This document shows positions 9,046-17,494 of a stretch of DNA of 64,000 bases, piece by piece. The notes below the pieces were generated by a model. It saw nothing but the letters and a program-made list of their open reading frames with translations. It was not told where the DNA came from and did not search any database. Origin of the DNA: Trichomonas vaginalis G3 (Eukaryota > Parabasalia > Trichomonadida > Trichomonadidae); contig NC_067207.1 of NCBI RefSeq assembly GCF_026262505.1, positions 29,728,082 through 29,792,081 of the forward strand, given 5' to 3'. The position numbers and the translations under genes are program-made. The stretch's first letter is position 1, and each line of letters opens with the position of its first letter.

Positions 9046-9804
9046 ATGAATTTTACAAAACCACCGTTACCGTTCTTTGGAAATAAGAGTAGATGTAAGG
9101 ATATTCTATTGAGAGAACTTAAGAAACTACCGAATGGTCTAACATTTGTAGATTTGTTCGGTGGAAGTTTCTATATATCCCATCTGTGCCATACAATATT
9201 TCCAGACTCAAAGATTATATGCAATGACTTCGACAACTATATGGACCGTCTCAAACATATACCAGACACAAACAATATATTGAAAGCGTTAAAAGAAAAG
9301 ATACCTATAGGTAAGATGGAACGTATACCATTAGATAAGAAAAATATTGTGAGAGAGGTTTTGAAAAAAGCAGAATATATAGACTGGGATAGTATATCTG
9401 CTAGACTATTATATAGTGGTTCTATAAGAGTTCATGACATTGAAACACTTATGTCAAAAGTTTTATATCTTAACTATACAAATGTTTTCAAAGAGAACAT
9501 AGAAAAATATATTGAGGGCATAGAGTTTGTGAGATGTCATTGGACAGAGTTGTATGAAAAATATAAAGACAAGGAAAATGTTTTCTTTATAGTGGACCCG
9601 CCGTTCTATAACACATGGGATTTTCAATACCAAGTAGACTGGACTTTGAGAGACTCTTTAGAAACTTTAGACGTTTTACATAACCATCCATGCTTTTACT
9701 TTACATCCGATAAAAGTGGTTTGGAAACCGTTATGAGATGGTTAGAGGACATACATGACTATGAGTTTAGATATGACAAGATAAATATGAGAGAGGTCCT
9801 ATAA
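9046..9804 (+). CDS. Dam-type DNA N6-adenine methyltransferase
   Basis: 252 residues with the class alpha (Dam/MTH type) layout: PFFGNK at residues 9-14 in place of the usual PFxxxGxK AdoMet entry motif, VDLFGGS at 35-41 (AdoMet-binding FxGxG loop), an acidic ND pair at 60-61, a central target-recognition region, and the catalytic DPPF at 184-187 followed by YNT. It would transfer a methyl group from AdoMet to N6 of adenine in a short DNA site. It is the first gene inside the left terminal repeat, preceded by ATTTTTATTATTATATATAAATG. Related enzymes occur in phages and in Mavericks of trichomonads, where adenine methylation is the main DNA mark. A role in self-marking or silencing is inference. 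Confidence 0.88.
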   Translation: MNFTKPPLPFFGNKSRCKDILLRELKKLPNGLTFVDLFGGSFYISHLCHTIFPDSKIICNDFDNYMDRLKHIPDTNNILKALKEKIPIGKMERIPLDKKNIVREVLKKAEYIDWDSISARLLYSGSIRVHDIETLMSKVLYLNYTNVFKENIEKYIEGIEFVRCHWTELYEKYKDKENVFFIVDPPFYNTWDFQYQVDWTLRDSLETLDVLHNHPCFYFTSDKSGLETVMRWLEDIHDYEFRYDKINMREVL

Positions 9805-9846
9805 ACTGGAGAAAGTGTCACATAAAGAAATTTTATTAGTAAGTAA

Positions 9847-9977
9847 ATGTGGTTTGAAATAGGACTACTTGTTTTAGGTTTTTTCCATTGTGTCATTTAT
9901 TCTTTGACGTGGCAGAAAGATATAGAGAATATGAAGATGAACCAATGCCTGCAAATGTTCAGCATATGTACTCGTAA
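9847..9977 (+). pseudogene. Small membrane protein gene with frameshift
   Basis: It begins MWFEIGLLVLGFFHCVIY, one hydrophobic transmembrane-like helix. Coding character then moves to another frame, which reads DVAERYREYEDEPMPANVQ and ends at TAA 9975-9977. The switch lies around 9890-9905 in a T-rich stretch. The product would be about 43 residues with one N-terminal membrane helix and a short acidic tail. A sequencing indel is as likely as true decay. Confidence 0.4.
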
Positions 9978-10000
9978 GAGATATTTTTATCTAATATTAA

Positions 10001-10365
10001 ATGGACGCACAGAGACTTAGCGAATGCACAGCAACCTGGACAACCAAACCCAGAGAAATATTCCAAATGAAGTTAGAATACAAACTGCAATGGCAAAACT
10101 ATGGTCAAGTGCCAACAGATGTACAAATGCAAACTGCCATGTCAAATGACGCTGCGTTAGGTTTGCCACCATGGTATGCAAATATGAGATGGAAAGAGTT
10201 TTATACAAACCTGAAGTGGGATATAAACAACTTTATGCAGATGACGCGAACACAGGAGTTGAACCCAGAATATGTTTTTACCAGAGGAGAAACAGAATGT
10301 ATGAGCTCCAGTTAAAGAATGCTATGGAACTCAACAGGAAACGTAAGAGACTAGGCGGACATTAG
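10001..10365 (+). pseudogene. Unknown small Maverick gene, frame-disrupted
   Basis: The ATG at 10001 follows GATATTTTTATCTAATATTAA, the promoter-like motif of this element. The first frame runs to 10315 (104 aa), but coding-like sequence is spread over frames. One frame carries ANAQQPGQPNPEKYSK early, the first has LGLPPWYANMRWKEFY in the middle, and the third ends with RICFYQRRNRMYELQLKNAM and the basic tail RKRKRLGGH at 10365. Probably one protein of about 115-120 residues with a basic C-terminus, now containing at least two indels. Not recognised. Confidence 0.4.
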
Positions 10366-10383
10366 ATTTTTACATATAGTAAA

Positions 10384-10628
10384 ATGGGTTTTCTTCAGTA
10401 AGATAGGAAACTTCTTTCGAAATGTTGGAAGAGGTATATGGAATGGAATAAAATCTGTCGGAAGAGGAATTTGGAACGGTTGTCAAAAATATTGGTAAAA
10501 GGGTAGGTCAGTTCGTTGGTATTATACCTAAAGACCCTGAACCAGAAGAACAAGCTCCTGTTATACAACAGCCTGAACCTGCACCACAGTCTAGTTGGCA
10601 ACCAAATCCAACACCTCAACCGTATTAA
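10384..10628 (+). pseudogene. Gly-rich amphipathic small virion-like protein, frameshifted
   Basis: Starts MGF and needs two frame changes. The middle frame gives SKIGNFFRNVGRGIWNGIKS, with the GRGIWNG block repeated; the last gives GKRVGQFVGIIPKDPEPEEQ and a Pro/Gln-rich tail ending at TAA 10626-10628. Total about 80 residues. Short Gly/Trp/Lys amphipathic segments with a Pro-rich tail are seen in internal minor capsid proteins of adenovirus-like viruses, and the gene at 13930-14331 has the same general build. The assignment is inference; frames break at T- and A-runs, so assembly error is possible. Confidence 0.4.
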
Positions 10629-10676
10629 AAAGTTAATTTTTTACCGTTCGATAGTAGTTGTATATGAAACTAAGTT

Positions 10677-11483
10677 CTAAGTAAAACGCATGGTATATAT
10701 GGAATTATTCTTTTTCTTCCATCTGTAGTAAACCATACTTGAAAAGTCTGAAATACTTCCACTTGGTGGTTCGTATAACTTTGTAGGTTTTTCGTAAAAG
10801 TCATTTGCCAAGCATAAAAAAGAGTTTTGTGCACCAGAAAATGAAGCATGAACTATAATAGCATCTTGGTCGAAAACATTTTCATATGTTCCATTAGGGT
10901 TTTCGACTTCATAAAAGTTCGGGTGTACTGGATATGCTGCAGGCTGATTTAACATCCTCAAAAATCTATACCATGCCAAGTTGTTATATTTTGTAGAAAT
11001 ATAAACGTTTTCTCCAAGGTCTTCTATTCTATTGATTTTAACAGTTGCATTTTTCCTGTCATATAAAATATCGAGATGGTACTCTCCTTCGTCAATGTTG
11101 TACTGTTTTGCATATTCGAGATAGATATCGTTTATTTTTTCTTGAAAAGCTTGAAGAGTTGTTTCTAAGTTTACAAGCAAATTCACTTGTAAAAGTTTTC
11201 CCTGTTCAAATTTCTCATACATACGTTTTTCTTTGTTATAGTATCGAACTTCAAAACCGACTGTAAATGGGAAACCATGTATGGCTTCTGAAATGAACTT
11301 CATTCTACGAAAGCCAATAGCTTTTGTGACAGATGGGTCTCTTAACCATCTTAACGGGTAGTCAAAACGATAGCCTTCATGCTTTACGGTCTCTGTCTCA
11401 AACTTTTGACCGACATTCGTAAAAAGTTCATCTAATGGTTTAGTTGTAGCAACTCTTGAATTTTCTTTTTCTATTGAAAGCAT
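10677..11483 (-). CDS. Maverick protein of unknown function, paralogue 1
   Basis: 268 residues. It is clearly homologous along its length to the protein at 15919-16779. Shared blocks are TKPLD-x-x-FTN-x-G near residue 15, FDYP-x-RWL-x-x-PS-x-x-KAIGFRR at 44-65, VFD and HASFS followed by NSFLC in the C-terminal third, and KxYEPPSxSxSDF near the end. No catalytic motif or membrane segment is visible. Beta-rich composition and two diverged copies in one element suggest paired structural (spike or minor capsid) subunits; this is inference. It is divergent from the fibre-like gene, with an 18-bp gap holding ATTTTATCTAGAATAAAAATG. Confidence 0.65.
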   Translation of the reverse strand: MLSIEKENSRVATTKPLDELFTNVGQKFETETVKHEGYRFDYPLRWLRDPSVTKAIGFRRMKFISEAIHGFPFTVGFEVRYYNKEKRMYEKFEQGKLLQVNLLVNLETTLQAFQEKINDIYLEYAKQYNIDEGEYHLDILYDRKNATVKINRIEDLGENVYISTKYNNLAWYRFLRMLNQPAAYPVHPNFYEVENPNGTYENVFDQDAIIVHASFSGAQNSFLCLANDFYEKPTKLYEPPSGSISDFSSMVYYRWKKKNNSIYTMRFT

Positions 11484-11501
11484 ATTTTATCTAGAATAAA
11501 A

Positions 11502-12956
11502 ATGTCAAATGAAACAGCGTCTATGAGAGAAATACAACACAACCGACAACTCATTATACAAGCTCTAAATAAGAACACAACAAACTTTTCAAACTATTCT
11601 AAGATATCTGAGTCATTGAAAGAAGGAAACTTAAAACTGACATTAAACCCAATGACAGATGAGTTTCTGTTTCAAGACAATAAGAACCATACTGTCTGTA
11701 TAAATCCAACAAAAGGAACTTTAAACGAGAAACCTATAAATGAACTTCTTTTGAAAGCAGATGTTGGCAACAAAGCTGACAAAGAATATGTAGACGATGC
11801 AATAGCAAAAGAAGAAGAAAGAGCTAACAAAGCTTATGCAACAAAAGAACATACTCATCCTGAACTAGCAGACAAAAATATGTTGACAATAAAATGTCAA
11901 GTGAAGTGACAAGAGCTGAAAACGAATATTCTAAAAAGACTCATACACATACCATTGCAAATATTACAAACTTACAAGAAACCTTAAACATGAAAAGTGC
12001 CGTTGGACATACACATTCTATATCTGAAATAACAGACTTAAACGTTAGCCTTGAAAAGAACAGATAAGGAATGGGTGGCTAGTGTGTTAGTGAAGAAGGC
12101 GGATAAGGAATATGTGGATGAAAAAGATAACGAAATTATAGAAAGGGCTGAATGGTATCATGAATGGACATCGAAGATTTTAAAAACTAAAGCCGATACA
12201 GGATGGGTTTCAGGATGTTTAGACCTTAAAGCGGATAAAACATATGTTAACGATGAGTTAGACAACAAAGCAGACAAGAACCATACACATAAATCCTTCA
12301 CAACTGTTAGAGCAGACGACATAATATTGAACTTTGACCTTGGTTCAAGTGCACCTTTAGAGAATCCAAGTACAAGCGTAAAAGATACACTAAACAATTT
12401 AGATAACAGTTGCAGGAACATTGAAAGTCATGCCAGAAACTTTGAAGCATATGAACTACCAGCAATGTTAGATAAGAAGGCTGACAAAACAGAGCTTCAA
12501 ACATTAAAGACTGAAATACTTCAAACATTATATCCTGCAGGCTCTATTTATACGTCAATGAACTCTACCAGACCAGAAGTAGTACTTGGTTTTGGTGAAT
12601 GGAAGCAGATTGTAGACAAATTCTTATACTGTGCTAGATATTCAAAGACGGCAGGAGGTTCGAAGAAAATTAAAGAAGCAAACCTTCCACCGCACACTCA
12701 TACAGGAACGACAAACACAACAGGTAGTCATTCACATTCAATAACAAAAAGAGGTTATAGAAATCTTGCAGCAGGTTCGGATAGACAGGGAATGGATAGA
12801 TATGATATTTCAAGTGACCCGGTAGATTCAAACGCGGGGATTTTCTGTGGAACCGCAGGAAATCATTCACACACTTTCACAACAAATCCAACAGGCTTGG
12901 GTAAAGACTACATGCCACCTTACATGACAGTTTACGCATGGTATAGAATTGCTTAG
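11502..12956 (+). pseudogene. Phage-tail-fibre-like protein, two compensating frameshifts
   Basis: Three consecutive open stretches form one gene of about 484 residues: 11502-11909, a second frame up to about 12068, and then the first frame again to 12956. The first break is in the A-run near 11873-11880 (one A too few for the recurrent ADKxYVD motif); the second is in GAAAAGAACAG near 12052-12060 (one A too many). The shaft has repeats of ADKEYVD/KADKTYV type and HTH motifs. The C-terminus has the collar-type pattern YPAGSIY, FGEWKQIVDKFLYC, LPPHTHTG, GSHSHS, GNHSHTF and MPPYMTVYAWYRI, as in tail fibre/baseplate proteins of tailed phages, where HxH motifs bind metal in trimeric needles. Probable receptor-binding fibre. 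Confidence 0.75.
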
Positions 12957-13912
12957 TCGTCATTTTCAACTTCTTTAGCATATTCGTCAGGAGTTGTCTT
13001 ATATTTGTTAGGAACTGTCTTTGAAAGTATACCACCTTGAACTTTGACAAGTTTGAAACGAGGTCTGGCAATAGTAGTTTTATCTTCTGCTTGCAGTGTG
13101 TACATTTTGCCATGTTTGCCTAAAACTTCATAATATTCTCTTGTATACTTTCTTCTATTTTTACGAACACGAACGTGAGTACCTGTCGGGTTCCCATTGT
13201 TGTCATAGTCAATAGTATTTTCATATGGGTCGCGTTTAGGTATTTCTATTTTTACTTTGTCACCCTTCCGAAGTTTGAAGCCTGGCATTCTTTCTTGTTT
13301 GTCTCTTTTGACTAAACTATTAAATATATAGTCTTTCTCTAAGTCAGGGTTGTTTTTCATTTCTTCGGGGGAGTGGTTTCCCAAACCTTTTTGTTTACGG
13401 TTATTGTAAATATTTAAAACTTGTCTCATCTTTGCCATGGAGAAGTGTCTATATTTGTCGTCATATGACATTTCATTTGCTTCACCACCTTGTGGTTGGT
13501 TTAAGTCTCTTAAGATTTTTATACAACCGTCAATGACACCAAGAGCAGAATGGTTTTGGTCGACAATGAAATATTGGTTTACATTTTTTGAACGCAGATA
13601 GTTTTTTACATCATCTGATTTGAAAGAACTTTCACAGTCAGATGTCAGTTTTGTTGGATGGTATTTGTCAACGAATATTGTCAAAGCAGTTTTCACATCT
13701 AAAATATTTTTGGACTGTAATGGTATGGCTTCACAGTATCTTGTATTTTGACCAACAAATATTAACCAGTATGGTGGTCCATCTGTTCTAACTCTCGGAA
13801 TGTTTTCCAAGATATCCATAAACCATGCGTTCGGAGTTGAACTGAAGATTTTTATCATGAGTGCTTTCTTTGTCGCTTTAGAAACATACGGGTCCTTGTT
13901 TGAATTCGTCAT
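12953..13912 (-). CDS. Retroviral-type (DD35D) integrase of Maverick/Polinton
   Basis: 319 residues, rve-type core. Candidate catalytic acids are D33 (WFMDIL), D92 (LTSDCESSF) and D128 (GVIDGCIKIL). The last two are separated by 35 residues, the retroviral spacing, but the final residue is Asp where Glu is usual. A C-terminal chromo/SH3-like segment follows (GFKLRKGDKVKIEI ... YTREYYEVLG ... MYTLQA). No N-terminal zinc-binding HHCC module is present. It would join element ends to host DNA. It overlaps the stop of the fibre-like gene by 4 bp and is divergent from 13930 across a 17-bp gap containing TTTTTTACC. The basic tail ends in an acidic END-D motif. Confidence 0.85.
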   Translation of the reverse strand: MTNSNKDPYVSKATKKALMIKIFSSTPNAWFMDILENIPRVRTDGPPYWLIFVGQNTRYCEAIPLQSKNILDVKTALTIFVDKYHPTKLTSDCESSFKSDDVKNYLRSKNVNQYFIVDQNHSALGVIDGCIKILRDLNQPQGGEANEMSYDDKYRHFSMAKMRQVLNIYNNRKQKGLGNHSPEEMKNNPDLEKDYIFNSLVKRDKQERMPGFKLRKGDKVKIEIPKRDPYENTIDYDNNGNPTGTHVRVRKNRRKYTREYYEVLGKHGKMYTLQAEDKTTIARPRFKLVKVQGGILSKTVPNKYKTTPDEYAKEVENDD

Positions 13913-13929
13913 TTTTTACCCTGTAAGAA

Positions 13930-14331
13930 ATGGGTTTATTTGGCGCGTTAGCAGGAGTTGCATCCAGATTTTTACCCGCAGTGGGAACAATAGCCAGAGG
14001 TGTATTTGGAGTTGGAAGGAAGATTTTGAGTACATTAGGTATACTGAAAGAGAAAGCACAACCTATTATACAAACTGTACAGAAAGGTTGGGATGTAGCA
14101 CGAGATGCAACAAATCTTATTCCAAATCCTGAAACAAGAGGAAAAGTTCAAGGATGGATGGATAATGTAGGAAAAACAGCAAATGACTATTATAACAAAG
14201 CAAATGACTACTATAACCAAGCAGGACACTATATGGACCAAGGTGAAAGATTCTTTAACAGAGGATATAACCATGCACAACAGTGGGTAAACAATAACCA
14301 ACCGCAACCGCCTCAAACTTGGGGAATGTAA
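13930..14331 (+). CDS. Small protein with Gly-rich amphipathic N-terminus, possible membrane-active minor capsid protein
   Basis: 133 residues. The first ~35 (MGLFGALAGVASRFLPAVG...) are Gly/Ala-rich, hydrophobic and amphipathic with spaced basic residues. Then come a helical region and Tyr/Asn-rich repeats (NDYYNKANDYYNQAGHYMDQ) and a Pro/Gln tail ending QTWGM. Adenovirus protein VI-type internal proteins of PRD1-adenovirus lineage elements have this build, but no family motif can be claimed. It starts the rightward cluster 13930-15862 and is divergent from the integrase gene. Confidence 0.6.
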   Translation: MGLFGALAGVASRFLPAVGTIARGVFGVGRKILSTLGILKEKAQPIIQTVQKGWDVARDATNLIPNPETRGKVQGWMDNVGKTANDYYNKANDYYNQAGHYMDQGERFFNRGYNHAQQWVNNNQPQPPQTWGM

Positions 14332-14350
14332 AATTTTTTACTGAGATGAA
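14330..14350 (+). promoter_or_regulatory. Promoter-like leader, copy 1
   Basis: TTTTTTACTGAGATGAA lies immediately before the ATG at 14351 and recurs exactly at 14502-14522 before the next gene. A shorter core, TTTTTA(C/T), sits 8-17 bp before the start of most genes of the element. Confidence 0.5.
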
Positions 14351-14503
14351 ATGAACAATACAGCATTGAGACAAATGAGTTCAAGATGGATTTGTCGACT
14401 TCCAGCAGTTACACAACGTGTTTGTCAAGTTCTTCCTATACCTCAGGAAGTTTTAGACCGACTTAAAAAACAACAACAACCAGTTGAAAACAAACCAAAC
14501 TAA
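14351..14503 (+). CDS. 50-residue basic Maverick protein
   Basis: MNNTALRQMSSRWICRLPAV at the start and a Gln/Lys-rich end, stop TAA at 14501-14503. Support comes from the leader TTTTTTACTGAGATGAA, which is identical to that of the next gene, and from a fit between neighbours with 19-bp gaps on both sides. No family recognised. Confidence 0.55.
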   Translation: MNNTALRQMSSRWICRLPAVTQRVCQVLPIPQEVLDRLKKQQQPVENKPN

Positions 14504-14522
14504 AATTTTTTACTGAGATGAA
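14502..14522 (+). promoter_or_regulatory. Promoter-like leader, copy 2
   Basis: Exact second copy of the leader at 14330-14350, overlapping the stop codon of the 50-residue gene and ending at the ATG of the next gene (14523). Confidence 0.5.
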
Positions 14523-15107
14523 ATGACCGAAGAAGTTGAAACGGTAGATTTGACACCACAAACAAAAAGTTCAGAACCATTGTCAAAACCTGTCAAAGAA
14601 CTTACAGATGAAGAGAAAAATTCAATAATAGAAAGTGCCAGGTCTGGAAATACAAACCCTAACTATAAAGTCACTTTTCATAGAAATGGAACGGCTAGTA
14701 TCTCAAAAAAGAAACAGACTCTCACAAATAAAATATTGAAGTCTGAAGGAGCTTTCGAGACAACAGATGGAAAAGTTTACTTCACTGACCAACAGTTCAT
14801 TATAGAACATCTCATTGACTTAGAGTCAAAATATTCTAAACTTTACAACAAACACAAAAAGTTGAAAGGAAAACAAAAACAAATGGCATATGATATTTAT
14901 GAAGATGTTGACGACACAACCATACCTGCAGGTGGGGTAAAGTCAGAGGAACCGAAAAGTGACGAAAAACCGATAGAAGAAGGTGAGCCAAAAACTGAAG
15001 ATAAACCAAAACCAAAGTTTAGTTTGGAAACTAAACCAAGTCAACCTTCATTGGCTGGTATGGGTTGGCGTCAAAGGCTTATGGTAGCAGGAGGTTATGT
15101 AAAGTAA
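14523..15107 (+). CDS. Unknown Maverick protein, 194 aa, acidic/Pro-rich
   Basis: Not recognised. A disordered, acidic N-terminus is followed by a short globular part (YKVTFHRNGTASISKKKQTL), a coiled-coil-prone segment near residues 95-122 (IDLESKYSKLYNKHKKLKGK), an E/K/P-rich linker, and a distinct C-terminal motif, SLAGMGWRQRLMVAGGYVK. A conserved terminal peptide after a flexible linker would suit a scaffold or capsid-docking protein; this is inference. It is third in the rightward cluster. Confidence 0.6.
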   Translation: MTEEVETVDLTPQTKSSEPLSKPVKELTDEEKNSIIESARSGNTNPNYKVTFHRNGTASISKKKQTLTNKILKSEGAFETTDGKVYFTDQQFIIEHLIDLESKYSKLYNKHKKLKGKQKQMAYDIYEDVDDTTIPAGGVKSEEPKSDEKPIEEGEPKTEDKPKPKFSLETKPSQPSLAGMGWRQRLMVAGGYVK

Positions 15108-15142
15108 AAGAAAACAGTATATTTTTTTTTATTTTTATAAAA

Positions 15143-15862
15143 ATGCCCCCATATAGAATGGATAGAAAGTCTGCTAGAATAAAAGCAGAGTTGCAAAGAT
15201 ATGGTTGGAGAGTTTCGAAGAAGTTTAAATATAGGAAGGGAAGACCCATAAAAGTCTATGACAAATTGTCTGGTCTTCGCTACGAAATGGATTTGGAAAC
15301 AGCACGTGCAAATTATCCAAACAGACTAGAGAGGTTAGAAGAAGAACGTCTTATGGACATGCCTTTCGATGTTAGTGAACCTCAAGTTGAGGGACACGAC
15401 GGCTTTGCCAGATTCTATTGGAAACATGACGAACAATTGCATCCTTTGAGAAGGAAAAAAGGAAAAGGTGAAGACACACATGCTCCCATGGAAAGAACAA
15501 GATATGCATATGAGAAGTATCGTGAAGTTCGTGCTAAAATTGGACAAGGTGGAGACTTTACAGTAAACTTTGACGAAGGAAAGAACAAAGAAGGCTTCAT
15601 GGGTGTACTTGCTGCAATTCAAGACGGAAATAAGAAAGGATACAATCTCAGACTAACCGTAACAGATTTGGACGGTCATATATACTATGCATATGGCAAT
15701 GTCACAACAGCTGCAAAACTTCTTGACGCCTTCAAGACTACAAAGAGAGAACAAATGGCTGATTCAGACTCAGACATTTTGAATGCAATTGAAGGAATTG
15801 CAAGTGTCAAGCTCGAACGATACCAACATAACCCTCAAGCAGTCAGACAACATGTTTGTTAG
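15143..15862 (+). CDS. Unknown basic Maverick protein, 239 aa
   Basis: Start at MPPYRMDRKSARIKAEL, chosen over an upstream in-frame ATG (15065) because that one lies inside the preceding gene and a T-rich leader ending TTTTTATAAAAATG comes directly before this start. The first 45 residues are strongly basic (KFKYRKGRPIKVYDK). A charged middle is followed by a compact C-terminal part around LRLTVTDLDGHIYYAYGNV. No recognised family. The basic head suggests nucleic-acid contact in the virion; this is inference. Confidence 0.6.
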   Translation: MPPYRMDRKSARIKAELQRYGWRVSKKFKYRKGRPIKVYDKLSGLRYEMDLETARANYPNRLERLEEERLMDMPFDVSEPQVEGHDGFARFYWKHDEQLHPLRRKKGKGEDTHAPMERTRYAYEKYREVRAKIGQGGDFTVNFDEGKNKEGFMGVLAAIQDGNKKGYNLRLTVTDLDGHIYYAYGNVTTAAKLLDAFKTTKREQMADSDSDILNAIEGIASVKLERYQHNPQAVRQHVC

Positions 15863-15918
15863 ATGAGAAATATGAAATGGCATACCATTTTAAAACAGTA
15901 TATTTTTACATATATTAA

Positions 15919-16779
15919 ATGCTTCAGGTTGAAAAACAAAGAACAAAAGTAGCAGATACAAAACCGTTAGACTATATCTTTACAAATGCTGGTAGGACTA
16001 TTTCAGATGAAGAAATTTCATCCCGAACATACAGGTTTGACTATCCAATTCGTTGGCTTCAAAGTCCTTCAGATGCAAAGGCAATAGGATTTAGAAGAGT
16101 TTTGTTTTCAAATAGAACTAACGCGTTTATGTTTGCAGTATATTTTCACGGTCAGTATAAAGGTTCTGATGGTCTAATAGAAAAATTTGACGAAATGAGA
16201 ATCTTTACAGTTCGTTCAGACGAAAGTCTTGAAAAAACTCTAAATGACTTTCAAACTCAAATAAACAAATATTATTGGGAATTTCAAGAAAAATACGACT
16301 CTTTACTAAATGGAACATACTATCTAAAACTAGAATACGATAAGATGAACTCAACCGTTTCATTTCAAAAGATTGAAATTAACCCTCCAAGAGATACAGA
16401 GTTTTTATTTTGGGAAGTAGACAAACGTTCTTGGGCACAATTTCTTCGGTTACTAAACCAGAACGAACCATTACCACCTGACGGTCCTTTTAAATTTATA
16501 CTTCCACCAGCAGATTTGATGGTTTATAGAAACGTGTTTGACCCTCAAAATGTTATGTGTCATGCAAGTTTCAGTTCAAGCAACAATAGTTTTCTATGTA
16601 TTGGTAAGGACTTTTATGACTTTGCTTCTAAATTCTACGAACCACCTAGTAACAGTTTCTCTGACTTTCAAGTTTGGTTCACAACAAATGGTGTGCAACA
16701 TATTATTCCATTGTACTATGACTTTTATCTCGAATTGTCTTTCATATATAACTACGGAAAAGTGCTGAAAAAGTATTGA
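15919..16779 (+). CDS. Maverick protein of unknown function, paralogue 2
   Basis: 286 residues, homologous to the reverse-strand gene at 10677-11483 over nearly the full length (TKPLDYIFTNAG, FDYPIRWLQSPS, KAIGFRR, HASFSSSNNSFLC, FYEPPSNSFSDF). The last ~20 residues diverge from the paralogue and run into the repeat zone, so the original C-terminus may have been lost to a frameshift. The leader CAGTATATTTTTACATATATTAAATG matches the element's TTTTTAC motif. It closes the structural-type gene block before the regulator block begins. Confidence 0.65.
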   Translation: MLQVEKQRTKVADTKPLDYIFTNAGRTISDEEISSRTYRFDYPIRWLQSPSDAKAIGFRRVLFSNRTNAFMFAVYFHGQYKGSDGLIEKFDEMRIFTVRSDESLEKTLNDFQTQINKYYWEFQEKYDSLLNGTYYLKLEYDKMNSTVSFQKIEINPPRDTEFLFWEVDKRSWAQFLRLLNQNEPLPPDGPFKFILPPADLMVYRNVFDPQNVMCHASFSSSNNSFLCIGKDFYDFASKFYEPPSNSFSDFQVWFTTNGVQHIIPLYYDFYLELSFIYNYGKVLKKY

Positions 16780-17480
16780 AAAATAAAGTTTAGGTGAAGT
16801 GGTGCGATCTCACCTCTTTTTTCACCTGTTTTTTCACCCGTTGAATTTTCATGAATTTTCATGAATTTTCATGAATTTTCATGAATTTCTTCGTATATGT
16901 TTTGTCAAGACTTCTTCATCGTAATGAGCGTAAATGACCCAAAAATATAATTTAGGGTAGATGGTTAGATCTAACCTGTTTTCTCACCTCTTTTCTACCC
17001 TCTTGAATTTTCATGAATTTTGTGCTGAATTCGACAAAAATATATTTTGGTTGAAAGAATACGGTGGAGCCAAAAGTGGCTCGACCTCAAAACAAGCATT
17101 TTGTGAAGAATATACCAACCCGCGGAAAACAGCGGGTTGCTTTTTATACAAAATTCAACAGGTGAATTTTCATGAATTTCCTTAAGATAGAAAAAAATAT
17201 ATTTTAGGCGACCAGGTCACTCGGTCACTCGGTCACTCGGTCATTTTAACTTCTCTGAAAAAGTGTGACAACATGACATTTTGACAACAACACAGGAAAT
17301 AGATTTCATCGTATATTTTTTGTTAAGACTTCATCGTAAATGTTTTGTTGAGACTTCATCGTATATGTTTTGTCGAGATTTTTATCGTTGTGGTCCGACG
17401 GTTAAGCCACAAACGAATGTCCGACGGTTAAGCCACAAACGAATGTCCGACGTCCCACCAAAAAATATTTTTTATTTTTA
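16780..17480. repeat. Intergenic repeat modules upstream of first KilA-N gene
   Basis: No complete gene. Contents in order: a GGTGAAG...CTCACC module (16790-16850); four ATGAATTTTC copies; a GGTAGATGGTTAGATCTAACC module (16955-17010); a small hairpin GAGCCA/TGGCTC near 17066; a 62-bp copy of part of the downstream KilA-N gene (17096-17157); four copies of GGTCACTC (17215-17240); three CATCGTAAATGTTTTGT-type copies; and 2.5 copies of a 26-bp unit starting TCCGACGGTTAAGCCACAAA (17395-17455). Confidence 0.75.
17096..17157 (+). repeat. 62-bp hairpin-bearing element, non-coding copy
   Basis: Identical over 62 bp to 17684-17745 inside the KilA-N gene. Its centre is the hairpin CAACCCGC-ggaaaaca-GCGGGTTG followed by a T-rich stretch. 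It is much more GC-rich than its surroundings. Confidence 0.85.
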
Positions 17481-17494
17481 TTGTAAGAACAGTA
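17481..17494 (+). promoter_or_regulatory. Shared leader of the regulator genes
   Basis: TTGTAAGAACAGTA immediately before the ATG at 17495, preceded by a T-rich tract. Closely related leaders precede the ATGs at 18535 (TTGTATAAAAGAACAGAA), 20365 (TTGTATGTAAGAACAGAAA) and 21270 (TTGTATGTAAAGACAGAT). None of the structural-type genes has it. Confidence 0.6.
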
